A DNA stretch of 64,000 bases from Cryobacterium sp. Y29 (GCF_002929825.1 NZ_PJJN01000025.1:62001-126000), one strand, 5' to 3'. Counted from the stretch's first letter, positions 8,670 to 18,656 are shown. Translations and numbers: made by a program. Notes: generated by a model from the letters alone, not told the origin.

Positions 8670-9205
8670 TGCCGTGTTCCGAGAGTCGGTGCGAGGGCGC
8701 CGGTATCCGGCGCGCGTCGCACCGTGTTGCCGGTTGCGGCCAGCAGGTCGCGCACCACCCCACGGCCGGGGATGGCGGCCCCGGGGTCGAGATCGAGCCA
8801 GGGTACGAGTACGAAATCACGTTCCGCCGCGCGTGGGTGCGGCAGGGTCAGACGGTCGTCGTCGATCCTCAGCTCCCCAAACACGATGAGGTCGATATCG
8901 AGCGTGCGGTCGCCCCAGCGGTCAGCGCGCACCCGGCCGTGCTCCGCCTCGATAGCATTGACAGCGTCGAGCAGGGTGTACGGGTCACCGCTGTAGTCGA
9001 TGGTCAGCACCGCGTTGAGGTACTGCGGAGCGGTCTCGTCCACGCCATCGAGTTTCACCGCGGCGGATTCGTAGACGGGTGAGACGCCAACCAGCGTGGC
9101 ACCGGCCAGGCCGGCAAGATCGTGCACGGCGTCCGCCAGCGTGGCCGTCCGGTCACCGAGATTGCTGCCGAGGGCGAGTACAACGCGTTCGCTGCGACCG
9201 GTCAT
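8666..9205 (-). CDS. folK: 6-hydroxymethyl-7,8-dihydropterin pyrophosphokinase
   Basis: Transfers pyrophosphate from ATP to 6-hydroxymethyl-dihydropterin, the step before dihydropteroate synthase. HPPK motifs are clear: ALGSNLGDR near residue 11 and RWGDRTLDIDLI near residue 97, the latter carrying the metal-binding Asp residues. The 179-residue length is usual. It starts inside the stop of folB (ATGA) and its own stop overlaps DUF3180, so it is inside the folate operon. Confidence 0.95.
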   Translation of the reverse strand: MTGRSERVVLALGSNLGDRTATLADAVHDLAGLAGATLVGVSPVYESAAVKLDGVDETAPQYLNAVLTIDYSGDPYTLLDAVNAIEAEHGRVRADRWGDRTLDIDLIVFGELRIDDDRLTLPHPRAAERDFVLVPWLDLDPGAAIPGRGVVRDLLAATGNTVRRAPDTGALAPTLGTRQ

Positions 9206-9564
9206 GGCCGCGACCGGGTGATCTGCACGGCGACGTCGGTGAACGGAACCGAAATCGGAGCCTGTGGTTTGTGCACCGTGACCTGCACGCGCAGCGCCGG
9301 CGGGTGGGCCAGCACGACCTTCGCGATGCGTTCGGCGACGGTTTCGATGAGGTCGACCGGGTTGTGCGCCGCCGCCGCGGTGACCTCCTCCGCGAGGGTG
9401 CCGTAGTGGATGGTCTGGGTCACGTCATCGCTCGCGGCCGCCTGGAGCAGGTCGAGCCAGACCGTCACGTCGATGACGAAGTCCTGCCCGTTTTCTTTCT
9501 CAAAATCGTAGACGCCGTGGTGGGCGTTCACCCGCAGGCCGGTGAGGGTGATCGAATCAGTCAT
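9202..9564 (-). CDS. folB: Dihydroneopterin aldolase
   Basis: Converts 7,8-dihydroneopterin to 6-hydroxymethyl-dihydropterin and glycolaldehyde. The start at ATG 9564 gives 120 residues, normal for FolB, and overlaps the folP stop in an ATGA. The N-terminus LTGLRVNAHHGVYDFEKENG carries the conserved HGVYxxE motif whose Glu and nearby Tyr contact the pterin. A longer open frame upstream is overlap with folP and lacks a ribosome site. Confidence 0.95.
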   Translation of the reverse strand: MTDSITLTGLRVNAHHGVYDFEKENGQDFVIDVTVWLDLLQAAASDDVTQTIHYGTLAEEVTAAAAHNPVDLIETVAERIAKVVLAHPPALRVQVTVHKPQAPISVPFTDVAVQITRSRP

Positions 9565-10409
9565 AGGTCTATTGTGACGGACGCAGCGCCCGGCACCTGC
9601 CTCGTACCCGGGGGCGTCCACTGGCGCACGCTGGCGAGCACGTTGAGGGCCGTGCGCGTCGCGGCGACGTCGTGCACGCGCACGGCCCAGGCTCCGGCCT
9701 GGGCAGCCAGCACGCTGATCACCGCCGTCGGCAGGTCACGATCCAGCACGGGCGCGTCCACCGGCAGCACACCGGCGAGAAAGCGTTTGCGCGACGCCCC
9801 GACCATAACCGGAAATCCCAGTTCTGCGAAGGCGTCGAGCCGGTTGATGAGTTGCCAGTTGTGTTCGGTCGTTTTGGAGAATCCGAGCCCGGGATCGAGC
9901 ACGATGTTCTCCCGAGCCACTCCGGCGGCAGTCAAGGCATCGACGCGGGCGCTCAGTTCGGCGATGACATCGGTGACGACATCTCCGTAGTCGGAACGAG
10001 CGTCCATCTGCTGGGCATGAGCGCGCCAGTGCATGGCCACATAGGTCAGGCCGGTGTCGGCGGCGACGGCAGCCATGCCGGGGTCCGCGAGCCCGCCCGA
10101 CACATCGTTGATGATGCTCGCCCCCGCTTTCGCGGCGGCGAGTGCTGTGGCGGCATTGAGTGTGTCGATGCTCAGGCGCAGTCCCTGACTGACGAGCTCC
10201 GTGACCACCGGAAGGATTCGGCGCTGCTCGTGTTCCGGCGCGACACGGGTGGCGCCGGGCCGGGTGGACTCGCCGCCCACATCGATCAGGTCGGCGCCCT
10301 GGGCGTGCAGCAGCAGTCCGTGCTCGATGGCGGCATCCGTTGACGCCCACTGGCCACCATCACTGAAGGAGTCGGGGGTGACATTGAGCACCCCCATGAT
10401 GAGCGTCAC
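9561..10409 (-). CDS. folP: Dihydropteroate synthase
   Basis: Joins p-aminobenzoate to hydroxymethyl-dihydropterin pyrophosphate to form dihydropteroate; this enzyme is the sulfonamide target. The signature GVLNVTPDSFSDGG starts at residue 6, and later DVGGESTRPGA and DPGLGFSKT are present. Length 282 is normal. The ATG overlaps the folE stop by 4 bases. The order folE-folP-folB-folK equals the mycobacterial operon, and no residue looks altered in the motifs I can see. Confidence 0.96.
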   Translation of the reverse strand: MTLIMGVLNVTPDSFSDGGQWASTDAAIEHGLLLHAQGADLIDVGGESTRPGATRVAPEHEQRRILPVVTELVSQGLRLSIDTLNAATALAAAKAGASIINDVSGGLADPGMAAVAADTGLTYVAMHWRAHAQQMDARSDYGDVVTDVIAELSARVDALTAAGVARENIVLDPGLGFSKTTEHNWQLINRLDAFAELGFPVMVGASRKRFLAGVLPVDAPVLDRDLPTAVISVLAAQAGAWAVRVHDVAATRTALNVLASVRQWTPPGTRQVPGAASVTIDL

Positions 10410-10975
10410 CCGCCAGCCGAAATCAGCGCAATGATTTCGGCGCGGGCTATCGGTTCCATCAGGGTGCCGCGGGAGGCCATGGTCACGGTGGAACTCGCGG
10501 CTTGGCGCGAGCCACGGGTGCCGACGCAGCCGTGCACGGCGTCGAGCACGACCAACACGCCGACCGGGTCGAGCCCTTCCTGCAGTGCGTCAGCGATCTC
10601 CTCGGTCAGACGTTCCTGCAACTGCGGCCGGGCGGCAATGGTCTCCACCACGGCGGGCAGCCGTCCGAGGCCGACGACGCGATCCCGTGGTAGATACGCC
10701 ACGTGGGCGGTGCCGAGAAACGGCAGCAGGTGGTGTTCACACATCGAGCGGAAGGCGATATCGCGCAGCAGCACGAGTTCACCGGTACTGCCTTCGACCG
10801 GAACGAAGTCTTGCAGCAGGTCTTGCGGATTCTGATCGAGCCCCGCGAAGAACTCGGCGTAAGCATCCGCTACCCGTCGTGGCGTGCTCTCCAGCCCGGC
10901 CCGCTCGGGGTCCTCACCGATTGCGGCGAGTATCTCCGAGACGGCCACCCGGATGCGCGCCCTGTCCACTGCCAC
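10406..10975 (-). CDS. folE: GTP cyclohydrolase I
   Basis: Opens GTP to dihydroneopterin triphosphate, the first step of folate synthesis. The zinc site is visible: Cys79 with His81/His82 in CEHHLLPF, and the later Cys in VHGCVGTRG. Length is 189. The GTG start lies 6 bases after the ftsH stop, with AGGCG just upstream. It is the first gene of the tight folate block and is probably co-transcribed with ftsH. Confidence 0.95.
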   Translation of the reverse strand: MAVDRARIRVAVSEILAAIGEDPERAGLESTPRRVADAYAEFFAGLDQNPQDLLQDFVPVEGSTGELVLLRDIAFRSMCEHHLLPFLGTAHVAYLPRDRVVGLGRLPAVVETIAARPQLQERLTEEIADALQEGLDPVGVLVVLDAVHGCVGTRGSRQAASSTVTMASRGTLMEPIARAEIIALISAGG

Positions 10976-10981
10976 GAGCGC

Positions 10982-12991
10982 CTAGGCGGTCGCGGGGCGG
11001 GGGTTGAGAGCCGGCGCCCGTTTTGGTTTGACGTGGGGTGCGTCACCGCTGGAGATGCCGCCGTCAACGGCGTCGCCTTCGATGGGGGCCTTCGGGGCGG
11101 GCATTGCGATCGGCGGCACGTCCGAGACGGGACGTTTGTCGCTGGAGAGCCACTGCGGGCGGGGCGGCAGCTGCTCGACATTGGCGAAGATCTCGGCGAG
11201 GGCGGTCTGGTCAAGCGTTTCATGCTCAAGCAGGGCCGTGGCGAGCTCGTCCAGGATCACGCGGTTCTTGATGAGCACCTCGTAGGCCTCGTCGTGGGCG
11301 TCTTCGAGCAGTTGGCGCACCTCGCGGTCGACGCTCTCGGCGACCCGCTCCGAGTAGTCGCGTTGGTGACCCATGTCGCGGCCGAGAAAAACCTCGCCTG
11401 AACCCTGACCGAGCTTGAGCGGACCGACGACGCTGCTCATGCCGAACTCGGTCACCATCTTGCGGGCGGTCGCCGTGGCTTTCTCAATGTCGTTGGAGGC
11501 ACCACTGGTTGGGTCGTGAAAAATGATTTCTTCGGCGACACGGCCGCCCATGGCATAGGCCAGCTGGTCGAGCAGTTCGTTACGCGTGACCGAGTACCGG
11601 TCTTCGAGCGGCATGACCATCGTGTAGCCGAGGGCCCGGCCGCGCGGAAGAATCGTGATCTTGGTCACCGGGTCCGTAAAGTTCATCGCGGTCGCGACGA
11701 GGGCGTGACCTCCCTCGTGGTACGCGGTGATGAGCTTTTCCTTATCGCGCATGACACGCGTGCGTCGTTGCGGTCCCGCCATGACCCGATCGACGGCCTC
11801 GTCGAGAGCACGGTTGTCGATGAGTTGGGCGTTGGACCGGGCAGTGAGCAGCGCGGCTTCGTTGAGCACGTTGGCGAGGTCGGCTCCGGTGAAGCCAGGC
11901 GTCTTGCGGGCGAGCACTTCGAGGTTGACGCCTTCAGCCATGGGCTTGCCCTTGGAGTGCACTTCGAGAATGCGCTTGCGGCCGAGCATGTCGGGTGCGT
12001 CGACGCCGATCTGGCGGTCGAACCGGCCCGGGCGCAGCAGCGCCGGGTCGAGAATGTCCGGGCGGTTGGTGGCAGCGATAAGAATGACGTTGGCCTTCAC
12101 GTCGAAGCCGTCCATCTCGACCAAAAGCTGGTTGAGGGTCTGCTCGCGTTCATCGTGCCCGCCGCCCATGCCGGCACCACGGTGCCGGCCAACTGCGTCG
12201 ATCTCATCGATGAAGATGATGGCGGGCGCGTTCTCCTTGGCCTGGCTGAACAGGTCGCGCACCCGGCTGGCACCGACTCCGACGAACATTTCAACGAAGT
12301 CCGAGCCGCTGATGGCGTAGAACGGCACGTTGGCCTCGCCGGCCACCGCGCGGGCAAGCAAAGTTTTACCGGTGCCGGGAGGGCCGTAGAGCAGCACGCC
12401 CTTCGGAATGCGCGCGCCGACCGCCTGGAACTTGGCTGGCTCCTTGAGGAAGTCTTTGATCTCTTCGAGCTCTTCGATGGCTTCGTCAGCACCGGCAACA
12501 TCGGCGAACGTGACCTGCGGGCTCTCCTTGGAGACGAGCTTGGCCTTGGACTTGCCAAACTTCATGACCTTACTGCCACCGCCCTGCATCGAGATCATGA
12601 GCCAGAAGAAGGCACCGATGAGCAAGACAGGAAGCAGGAAGCTGAGCACGCCCAAAATCCAGTTGGGCTGCGGCACCTCGTCGGTGAAGCCGTCCTTGGG
12701 GTTGGACGCAGTGACGGCGGTGATGATCTCTTCGCCACGCGGGGCGACGTAGTAGAACTGCACCTGGGTACCGAGGTCTCCGCTGGCCTTGGTCAGCGTG
12801 AGATCGACGCGTTGTTCGCCGTCGACGATGGTGGCTTCGGCGACGTTGCCCGACTTGAGGTAGTCGAGGCCCTCTTGCGTGCTGACCTCGCGGAATCCGC
12901 TCATGGTGATGAGGCTTGACCCCACCCAGACGGCGATGACGGCGAGGACAATGTACAGAATCGGGCCGCGTAGTAGCTTCTTGACGTTCAT
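10982..12991 (-). CDS. ftsH: ATP-dependent membrane zinc metalloprotease FtsH
   Basis: Membrane-anchored AAA+ protease that degrades damaged or regulatory membrane proteins. Two transmembrane segments (about 9-30 and 111-134) flank an extracytoplasmic loop. Walker A GPPGTGKT is at 203-210, Walker B IIFIDEID at 258-265, and the zinc site HEGGH at 425-429. The last 50 residues are Pro/Ala-rich and probably disordered. The start is preceded by GAGG. Length 669 is standard. The hpt-ftsH-folE linkage is conserved in actinomycetes. Confidence 0.97.
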   Translation of the reverse strand: MNVKKLLRGPILYIVLAVIAVWVGSSLITMSGFREVSTQEGLDYLKSGNVAEATIVDGEQRVDLTLTKASGDLGTQVQFYYVAPRGEEIITAVTASNPKDGFTDEVPQPNWILGVLSFLLPVLLIGAFFWLMISMQGGGSKVMKFGKSKAKLVSKESPQVTFADVAGADEAIEELEEIKDFLKEPAKFQAVGARIPKGVLLYGPPGTGKTLLARAVAGEANVPFYAISGSDFVEMFVGVGASRVRDLFSQAKENAPAIIFIDEIDAVGRHRGAGMGGGHDEREQTLNQLLVEMDGFDVKANVILIAATNRPDILDPALLRPGRFDRQIGVDAPDMLGRKRILEVHSKGKPMAEGVNLEVLARKTPGFTGADLANVLNEAALLTARSNAQLIDNRALDEAVDRVMAGPQRRTRVMRDKEKLITAYHEGGHALVATAMNFTDPVTKITILPRGRALGYTMVMPLEDRYSVTRNELLDQLAYAMGGRVAEEIIFHDPTSGASNDIEKATATARKMVTEFGMSSVVGPLKLGQGSGEVFLGRDMGHQRDYSERVAESVDREVRQLLEDAHDEAYEVLIKNRVILDELATALLEHETLDQTALAEIFANVEQLPPRPQWLSSDKRPVSDVPPIAMPAPKAPIEGDAVDGGISSGDAPHVKPKRAPALNPRPATA

Positions 12992-13075
12992 GGTGACCTC
13001 AGGCTAGCGCTCGATTACAGGGGAAAGCCGTGTGTTCGCTTTAGGGGAAACTCAGGCGTGGTGCGCAGACTGTGA

Positions 13076-13648
13076 TTAGAGCGAAGGCGCGGCGACGGTG
13101 GAGTAGACGTGCGGGGCGAGAATACCCACGGAGCGTAGGTTGCGGTACTTCTCGTCGTAGTCGAGTCCGTAGCCGACCACGAACTTGTTCGGAATGTTGA
13201 ACCCGATGTATTTCACGTCGATATCAACGCGTGCGGCATCCGGCTTGCGCAGTAAGGCGCAGATCTCTATGGATGCCGGACCGCGAGTTTTCAAGTTCGC
13301 CAACAGCCATGACAGGGTCAGCCCGCTGTCGATGATGTCCTCGACGATGAGCACGTTACGACCGGAGAGGTCGGTGTCGAGGTCCTTGAGAATGCGCACG
13401 ACGCCGCTGGACTGCGTGCCGGAGCCGTAGGAGCTGACAGCCATCCAGTCCATGGTCACCGGGTGATGCAGTTCGCGGGCCAGATCAGCCATGACCATGA
13501 CCGCACCCTTGAGTACTCCGACCAGCAGCAGGTCGGTGCCAGCGTAGTCGACTTCGATCTGGCGTGACATCTCGGCCAGGCGAGCCCGAATCTGCTCCTC
13601 GCTGATCAGGATCTCGGTGAGGTCGCCATCAATGTCGCGAGGTTCCAT
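13076..13648 (-). CDS. hpt: Hypoxanthine phosphoribosyltransferase
   Basis: Salvages hypoxanthine (and usually guanine) with PRPP to form the nucleotide. The PRPP loop [17 protein letters not shown] is central, and the N-terminal [10 protein letters not shown] motif is present. Length 190 is usual. The gene lies 22 bases after tilS and 84 bases before ftsH, a widespread arrangement. AAGGAA lies rather far upstream of the ATG, so the exact start is slightly uncertain. Confidence 0.95.
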   Translation of the reverse strand: MEPRDIDGDLTEILISEEQIRARLAEMSRQIEVDYAGTDLLLVGVLKGAVMVMADLARELHHPVTMDWMAVSSYGSGTQSSGVVRILKDLDTDLSGRNVLIVEDIIDSGLTLSWLLANLKTRGPASIEICALLRKPDAARVDIDVKYIGFNIPNKFVVGYGLDYDEKYRNLRSVGILAPHVYSTVAAPSL

Positions 13649-13670
13649 GTGGAAAAAGCATTCCTTTGTG

Positions 13671-14651
13671 TCAGGTGAGTCCAGGCGCGGAGAAAATCAA
13701 AATGCCATCCTGTCGTACAACTCTAATACCTGGCAGGCTGAGCGCCCCCTGTCCGTGCCACTGCGTCACAAGCGCCGCCACGGCCAAGGTCTGGACTCGA
13801 TTCAGCCACACCCCGCACATCGCCTCGACTCCGAACCGAATCACTCGCTGCCTGACCGCCGCCGGAACAGACGCCAGCACGGACGTTGCAATCTTGCCGT
13901 TGGCAAAATGTTCCTGCAGCATCATGCGCGCCAGCTCGTCGAGAGCGTCCGAGTCCTCCCGCAGCGCATCGGCGGTGCGGGCAAGCGCCACCCCGACGCC
14001 AGGGCCGAGCTCGTTCTCGAGCAACGGCAGCACCGTCTCGCGCACCCGCACCCGAGCGTAACGCGGGTCGAAATTTTGCGGGTCGCTCCACGGCCGAAGG
14101 CCCGCATCGGCGCAGAATTGGCGAGTTTGGGCCCGACGGATGCCGAGCAATGGTCGCAGAATCGGCCCGGTTCGCGCTGCCATGCCCCGCAGGCTGGTCG
14201 GTCCGGAACCACGGGAAAGCCCGAGCAGCACGGTTTCAGCCTGATCGTCGAGGGTGTGGCCGAGCAGCACGCTGCTCGCCCCGGTGCGTTCGAGGGCCAG
14301 GTCGAAAGCCGCGTACCGTGCGGTGCGGGCGGCCGCCTCCGGGCCCGTTCCTGCGCTGTCGACCGTAACGCTCAACACCAGCACCGGGTCGAGGCCCAGC
14401 TGTCGGGCGACCACGGCAGCCCGCTCCGCGACCTCCGCTGATCCGGTTTGCAGATTGTGATCGACGATAATCGCTCCGGCACGGATACCCGCCCGTCCGG
14501 CTTCAAAGGCAGTCGCGGCAGCAAGCGCGAGCGAATCGGCGCCGCCGCTCAGGCCAACCAGAACGAGCCCCTTTGACGGGAGTAGCCCGCGCACGGCCCG
14601 GCGAATATCAGCCCGGGCCGGAGTCAGGCGCGGACGGTGGACAGATTCCAT
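13671..14651 (-). CDS. tilS: tRNA(Ile)-lysidine synthetase
   Basis: Modifies C34 of the CAU-anticodon tRNA-Ile to lysidine so that it reads AUA. The PP-loop motif SGGADS sits at residues 35-40, and [20 protein letters not shown] follows at about 128. The C-terminal substrate-recognition part is short, giving 326 residues, as common in actinomycetes. It is the first gene of the minus-strand run and is divergent from ppa, with 44 bases between the two starts. Confidence 0.94.
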   Translation of the reverse strand: MESVHRPRLTPARADIRRAVRGLLPSKGLVLVGLSGGADSLALAAATAFEAGRAGIRAGAIIVDHNLQTGSAEVAERAAVVARQLGLDPVLVLSVTVDSAGTGPEAAARTARYAAFDLALERTGASSVLLGHTLDDQAETVLLGLSRGSGPTSLRGMAARTGPILRPLLGIRRAQTRQFCADAGLRPWSDPQNFDPRYARVRVRETVLPLLENELGPGVGVALARTADALREDSDALDELARMMLQEHFANGKIATSVLASVPAAVRQRVIRFGVEAMCGVWLNRVQTLAVAALVTQWHGQGALSLPGIRVVRQDGILIFSAPGLT

Positions 14652-14695
14652 CCAGTAACGTTAGCGGCAGACTTTGATCAAGGGAGAAACCAGCC

Positions 14696-15187
14696 ATGGC
14701 CGAATATGACGCAGTCATCGAAATCCCTCGCGGGAGCCGCAATAAGTACGAGGTAGACCACGAAACCGGTCGCGTGTACCTCGACCGCGTGCTCTACACG
14801 AGCTTCATGTACCCCACCGACTACGGCTACTTCGAGAACACGCTCGGCCTCGACGGCGACCCCGTTGACGTTCTCGTACTGCTCGACTACCCACTGTTCC
14901 CAGGCGTGGGTGTCTCCGTGCGTCCGGTCGGCGTCTTCAACATGACCGATGACGGCGGCTCCGACGCGAAGGTCATCGCCGTTCCGGCCGGTGACCCCCG
15001 CTGGGATCACATTCAGGATGTCCTCGACATTCCGGAATATACCCGCAAGGAAATCGAGCACTTCTTCGAGCACTACAAGGACCTCGAACCCAATAAGTGG
15101 GTCAAGACAGAGGGCTGGGGCGACGCGGCCGAAGCCAACCAGATCGTGGTCGACGGCATTGCGAAGCTGGCCGACGAGGGCCACTAA
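14696..15187 (+). CDS. ppa: Inorganic pyrophosphatase
   Basis: Hydrolyses pyrophosphate released by biosynthetic reactions, in the cytoplasm. The family I signature [11 protein letters not shown] is at about residue 58, with the flanking metal-binding acidic residues. Length 163 is normal. GGGAG lies about 10 bases before the ATG. It is monocistronic on the plus strand and ends at a strong hairpin terminator. Confidence 0.97.
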   Translation: MAEYDAVIEIPRGSRNKYEVDHETGRVYLDRVLYTSFMYPTDYGYFENTLGLDGDPVDVLVLLDYPLFPGVGVSVRPVGVFNMTDDGGSDAKVIAVPAGDPRWDHIQDVLDIPEYTRKEIEHFFEHYKDLEPNKWVKTEGWGDAAEANQIVVDGIAKLADEGH

Positions 15188-15202
15188 CCCTCACCCCCGC
15201 TG

Positions 15203-15231
15203 AAGGCCCCCGGGTTGTCCTGGGGGCCTTT
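15203..15231 (+). terminator. Rho-independent terminator of ppa
   Basis: Arms AAGGCCCCC (15203-15211) and GGGGGCCTT (15222-15230) form a perfect 9-bp stem with a 10-base loop, followed by a short T-rich stretch. It lies 16 bases after the ppa stop. Because the stem begins with AA and ends with TT, it could also stop transcripts from the minus-strand hydrolase gene beyond it. Confidence 0.85.
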
Positions 15232-15366
15232 GTTCTGCTTGCGGCCAGGCCGACGGGCTAATTCAGCAAATTTTTCCGGCGGCTTGTGCCTATCGCACTG
15301 GTCCGGGGCCAGCGCGCGGATCTCCTGAATCAGCCTCGCGCGTCATCCGGCGGTCAGAAACCGGTC

Positions 15367-16842
15367 CTAGGCGGCGGGGCGGCCAACGTACGGCGCGACG
15401 GCCCACGGCGACCAGATACTGTGCACACGCACGTGCGCCGAGGGGTTGGGTGCTTCGAGGACCTGGCCGTTACCGACGTAGATCGCCACATGGTAGTAGT
15501 TGCCCGGGCTGCCCCAGAACACCAGGTCGCCCACCTGAACCTGGGCAAAAGAGACGAGATTGCCCTGCTGGGCCATGGTGTTGTACTGGTTCGTGGCTGA
15601 GTGGGTGCCGATATAAACGCCGGCGGCTGCATAGGCGGCCTTGGTCAGCCCGGAGCAGTCCCACGCGTCGGGGCCAGAGCCTCCGAAGACGTAGCGGTCA
15701 CCGAGCTGGTTGCGGGCGAACGCGAGTGCTGCGTCGACGATGCTTGCGTTGGGTACCGCCGCTGGCGCGGCCGATGCAGCGGGCGTCACCGGCGTGGCTG
15801 GCGCGGCCGGCGCAGCGGGCGCGGCCGATGCAGCTGGCGCGGCCGGCGCAGTGGGCGCGGCTGATACAGCTGGCGCGGCCGGCGCAGCGGGCGTCACCGA
15901 CGCGGCCGACCCGGAACCAAATCCTGAACCGGCCGCTGCCCCACCGCCACGAACGGGTTCCGCGGGCGCGGCATCCGCTATTGCAGCAGCGGATGCCTGC
16001 GCTTGTGCGAACGCTTGAGCCGCAGCGGCCGCGTCTTCGCTGACGTGAAAGCTGCGCTCGGCCTCTGCCGTGGTGTCTTTGAGCAGGGCGAGTTGTTCGA
16101 ATAGTTCACTCGACTTGCGCTGCTGGGAGTCATAGGCGACCTCGGCAGCGTTCGAACTCGACGTGGCTGTGTCAAACGTTGTCTTGGACTCTTCGGTGAG
16201 CCGTTCGCGTTGCTCGGTCGCTGATGCCGCCTGCTCGCCGAGAGACTCCGCCGCATTCTTGTCCTGCACCGCCTCGGTGTAGATCTGTTCGGACTGTTCG
16301 CTCAGCTTGCTGGCCGTTCCCAGCTGGCTGAGCAGGTCATCCGCGCTGCTGCCATTCAAGAACAGGTTGAGCGATAGACCGCTGGCGCCTGACTTGGCGA
16401 GGTGTGCGGCGATGAGGCCGGCACGCATCTTCGATGTTGCGGCGGTTGCTTCGGCGGTTGCAGCCTGCCCGCTGAGGCTGGTTTCACGCAGGGTGGCGGC
16501 GTTCAGGGCGTCCTGCGTCACACGGTAAGCCTCGGCCGCAATCTGCGCGGTCGTGACGGCCTTCGCTGCCTGGCTCGCCAGACCGTCGAGCAGCTCGCCG
16601 AGAGTCGCGATCTCGGCGAGCTTGGTCGTCTCGTTCTGCTTGGCCGTCTCAACATCGTTCCAGCTCGGATACTCCGGGACGGCGAAGGCGGCCCCGCCGG
16701 CGGCGGCAACGGATGCTGTGACAGCCGAGACCGCGCCGATTGCCACGGCGGAAAGGAGTCGTTTCGACTTGGTGCGAACGCCTGCGCGCGTGCTGGAGTT
16801 GCTCTGTACGGAGTTGCCCTGTGCAGTGGTGCTCTCAGCCAA
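15367..16842 (-). CDS. Secreted NlpC/P60 peptidoglycan hydrolase
   Basis: A secreted endopeptidase expected to cut peptide stems of peptidoglycan. The TTG at 16842 was chosen because GGGGAG lies 6 bases upstream and it overlaps the M23 gene by 8 bases; this gives 491 residues. A signal peptide (residues about 23-55, ending near AAFA) leads to a long coiled coil (about 60-270), an Ala/Pro linker, then NlpC/P60 from 365. Catalytic residues are Cys396 in WDCSG and His451 in YYHVAIYVG. The layout resembles RipA-type daughter-cell separation enzymes. Confidence 0.9.
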   Translation of the reverse strand: MAESTTAQGNSVQSNSSTRAGVRTKSKRLLSAVAIGAVSAVTASVAAAGGAAFAVPEYPSWNDVETAKQNETTKLAEIATLGELLDGLASQAAKAVTTAQIAAEAYRVTQDALNAATLRETSLSGQAATAEATAATSKMRAGLIAAHLAKSGASGLSLNLFLNGSSADDLLSQLGTASKLSEQSEQIYTEAVQDKNAAESLGEQAASATEQRERLTEESKTTFDTATSSSNAAEVAYDSQQRKSSELFEQLALLKDTTAEAERSFHVSEDAAAAAQAFAQAQASAAAIADAAPAEPVRGGGAAAGSGFGSGSAASVTPAAPAAPAVSAAPTAPAAPAASAAPAAPAAPATPVTPAASAAPAAVPNASIVDAALAFARNQLGDRYVFGGSGPDAWDCSGLTKAAYAAAGVYIGTHSATNQYNTMAQQGNLVSFAQVQVGDLVFWGSPGNYYHVAIYVGNGQVLEAPNPSAHVRVHSIWSPWAVAPYVGRPAA

Positions 16843-18241
16843 GTGATGCTCCCCGGTCGGCCATGAATGGAACGGGATTGATGCGGTTTCCACCAATCCA
16901 GACTTCGAAGTGCAGGTGGCAGCCGTTGGCTGCGCCGGTGGCGCCGGAACTGGCGATGACCTGCCCGGCCGACACTGACTGTCCAACACTCACGTTGTAC
17001 CCCCCGTTGCGAATGTGGGCATAGCCGGTTGAGACGTTGTCGCCGTGGCTGATCTTCACGAAGTTTCCGTATGTGCCGAGGCGACCAGCCCAGGTGACGA
17101 CGCCAGCATGGGCGGCATAGATAGGTGCGCCACAGCCGGTGCCGAGGTCGGTGGCGTAGTGAAAGCTTCCGCTGCAGTCACCACCGTTACAGATGACCGC
17201 CCGGGGGCCGTAGCCGCCGGTGATGCGGCCGCCGGCCGGAACGGCCCAACCGGTCATGCTCACCGATCCACCAGAACCACCCGAACCACCGGAACCACCC
17301 GAACCACCGCTACCGGCACGCGCCGCTGCCGCTGCGGCTGCCGCTGCTTGTGCCGCTGCTTGTGCCGCTGCTTGTGCCGCTGCTTCAGCCGCAACACGGG
17401 CCGCTTCGATCCGGGCGCGTTCGGCGACTCCGGCTTCATACCCGGCTGTTGTTGTGGCCTGGGCGTCGCGCATGAATAGCAGCTGCTGTTCGAGTTCGGC
17501 GCTCTTGGCTTCGGACTCGGTGAGCGCGTTCGCTGCTGCCTCGGCCGCAGCCTGGGCCGCGGCGAGCGCAGCCGCCGCGGCGACGCGCAGCGTCTCACGT
17601 TCCGCTTGGGCGACTTTGGCCTGGTCGCCGAGCGATTGGGCGTTATTGGTGGCCGCTTGTGCTGATTCGTAGACGTCGGAGCTGCGTTCAACGAGCTTGC
17701 TCATGTTGCCGAGTTTTGCCAGCAACAAGTCAGCATCGGCTCCGTCTCCTTCGCCCTCAAGGAACAGGTTCACGCTGAGATCGGTGCCGCCGGTGCGGTA
17801 TAGCTGGGCGGCGAGCTGGCCGGCCTGCTTGGTAGCGGTATCCGCTGTGGCTTTGCTCGCATCGGCCTGTGTCTGGATATCTTCAGCACGGCGGGTGGCG
17901 TCGTCAAATTCCTGCTGCGCGGCCTCGAGTTCGCCGGCGCTTTTTTCGGCAGCGGCCTGGGTTTCTTGCACCTGCACCTGCAACCCGGCAATGAGATTCT
18001 CAATGGCGGTCACCTGCGCCGCGGCCGTGGCCGTGTTTGCCTTGGCGTTTTGTAGGTCCTGCCAGGAGGGGTACTCGACGGCGCTCGCTGGAGCTATCGG
18101 GCTTACCAGGGTGACCAACAGGGTCATGGCGGCCATGATGCTGGTCAATGTCAGGGTGTGCCTGGGCCACCGATTGGTTGCACGCAAGCGGCGGGTGGGC
18201 AGGTCAGTCTCGCGGCCGTCCACGGTTTTCATGCGAATCAT
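16835..18241 (-). CDS. Secreted M23 (LytM-type) peptidase with coiled coil
   Basis: A 468-residue secreted protein with a signal sequence ending near ASAVEY, a coiled-coil region to about residue 290, Ala- and Gly/Ser-rich linkers, and a C-terminal M23 domain. Zinc-site residues are His361 and Asp365 in HYATD and the HLH at 442-444, so it looks catalytically competent rather than an EnvC-like activator. Its mature N-terminus (EYPSWQDLQNAK) resembles that of the NlpC/P60 protein (EYPSWNDVETAK), which it precedes with an 8-base overlap. The pair probably acts in septal wall splitting. Confidence 0.9.
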   Translation of the reverse strand: MIRMKTVDGRETDLPTRRLRATNRWPRHTLTLTSIMAAMTLLVTLVSPIAPASAVEYPSWQDLQNAKANTATAAAQVTAIENLIAGLQVQVQETQAAAEKSAGELEAAQQEFDDATRRAEDIQTQADASKATADTATKQAGQLAAQLYRTGGTDLSVNLFLEGEGDGADADLLLAKLGNMSKLVERSSDVYESAQAATNNAQSLGDQAKVAQAERETLRVAAAAALAAAQAAAEAAANALTESEAKSAELEQQLLFMRDAQATTTAGYEAGVAERARIEAARVAAEAAAQAAAQAAAQAAAAAAAAARAGSGGSGGSGGSGGSGGSVSMTGWAVPAGGRITGGYGPRAVICNGGDCSGSFHYATDLGTGCGAPIYAAHAGVVTWAGRLGTYGNFVKISHGDNVSTGYAHIRNGGYNVSVGQSVSAGQVIASSGATGAANGCHLHFEVWIGGNRINPVPFMADRGASLG

Positions 18242-18498
18242 TGTTTCCCAACAGGCTTATACCAGTTGCCACGTGCGCCGAGGCAGACTCTTCAGCGTAA
18301 CAAGGTGGGCAGGATTCACCCAGTCTCCCCCGCGAATCTAACTTGCGAAATATCCGCTGGCCCGTCCATTTGCGGGCGCGCTGCGAATTGGTATCGAGAA
18401 TTATTTGCCATTCAACCAAACGCTGCGCGTGCCGATTTGGCCTTCGCCCCACAAGACCGTATGCTTACTCTTCGGCAGCCATGAACATTGTGGCTCAC
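18242..18498 (-). other. Leader/promoter region upstream of the M23-NlpC operon
   Basis: A 257-base gene-free stretch between the hydrolase operon and tRNA-Glu; it must hold promoters for both directions. On the minus strand, 18312-18331 reads GGGGGAGACTGGGTGAATCC. This is reminiscent of the GGGGGA...GGGUGAAUC core of the c-di-AMP (ydaO) riboswitch, which controls wall-hydrolase genes in actinomycetes. The remaining conserved parts of that riboswitch are not evident, so I do not call one. Confidence 0.3.
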
Positions 18499-18571
18499 GG
18501 CCCCATCGTTTAGCGGCCTAGGACGGCGCCCTTTCACGGCGTTAACACGGGTTCGAATCCCGTTGGGGCTA
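18499..18571 (+). tRNA. tRNA-Glu (TTC)
   Basis: A 73-base cloverleaf. Acceptor GGCCCCA pairs with TGGGGCT (with G1-U72), the anticodon loop CTTTCAC contains TTC, and the T arm is ACGGG-TTCGAAT-CCCGT. CCA is not encoded. Confidence 0.95.
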
Positions 18572-18656
18572 CGCAAACTGCACGTGCACGAAGTAGCAAA
18601 ATAAATAGAATAGTCTTACCAAGTGCCTCGCACACAGATTCACATTTTCACATCGA

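Noticed and set aside
11516-12919. Long plus-strand open frame opposite ftsH
   Set aside because: It is antisense to a certain FtsH gene, has no ribosome site or family motif, and arises from the GC-rich codon pattern.
15757-15900. Repeated GCGGCCGG-type sequence, considered as a CRISPR-like array
   Set aside because: It encodes the Ala/Pro linker of the NlpC/P60 protein in frame and has no spacer structure.
17265-17400. Short tandem repeats considered as a regulatory repeat
   Set aside because: They are the Gly/Ser and Ala/Gln linkers of the M23 protein.
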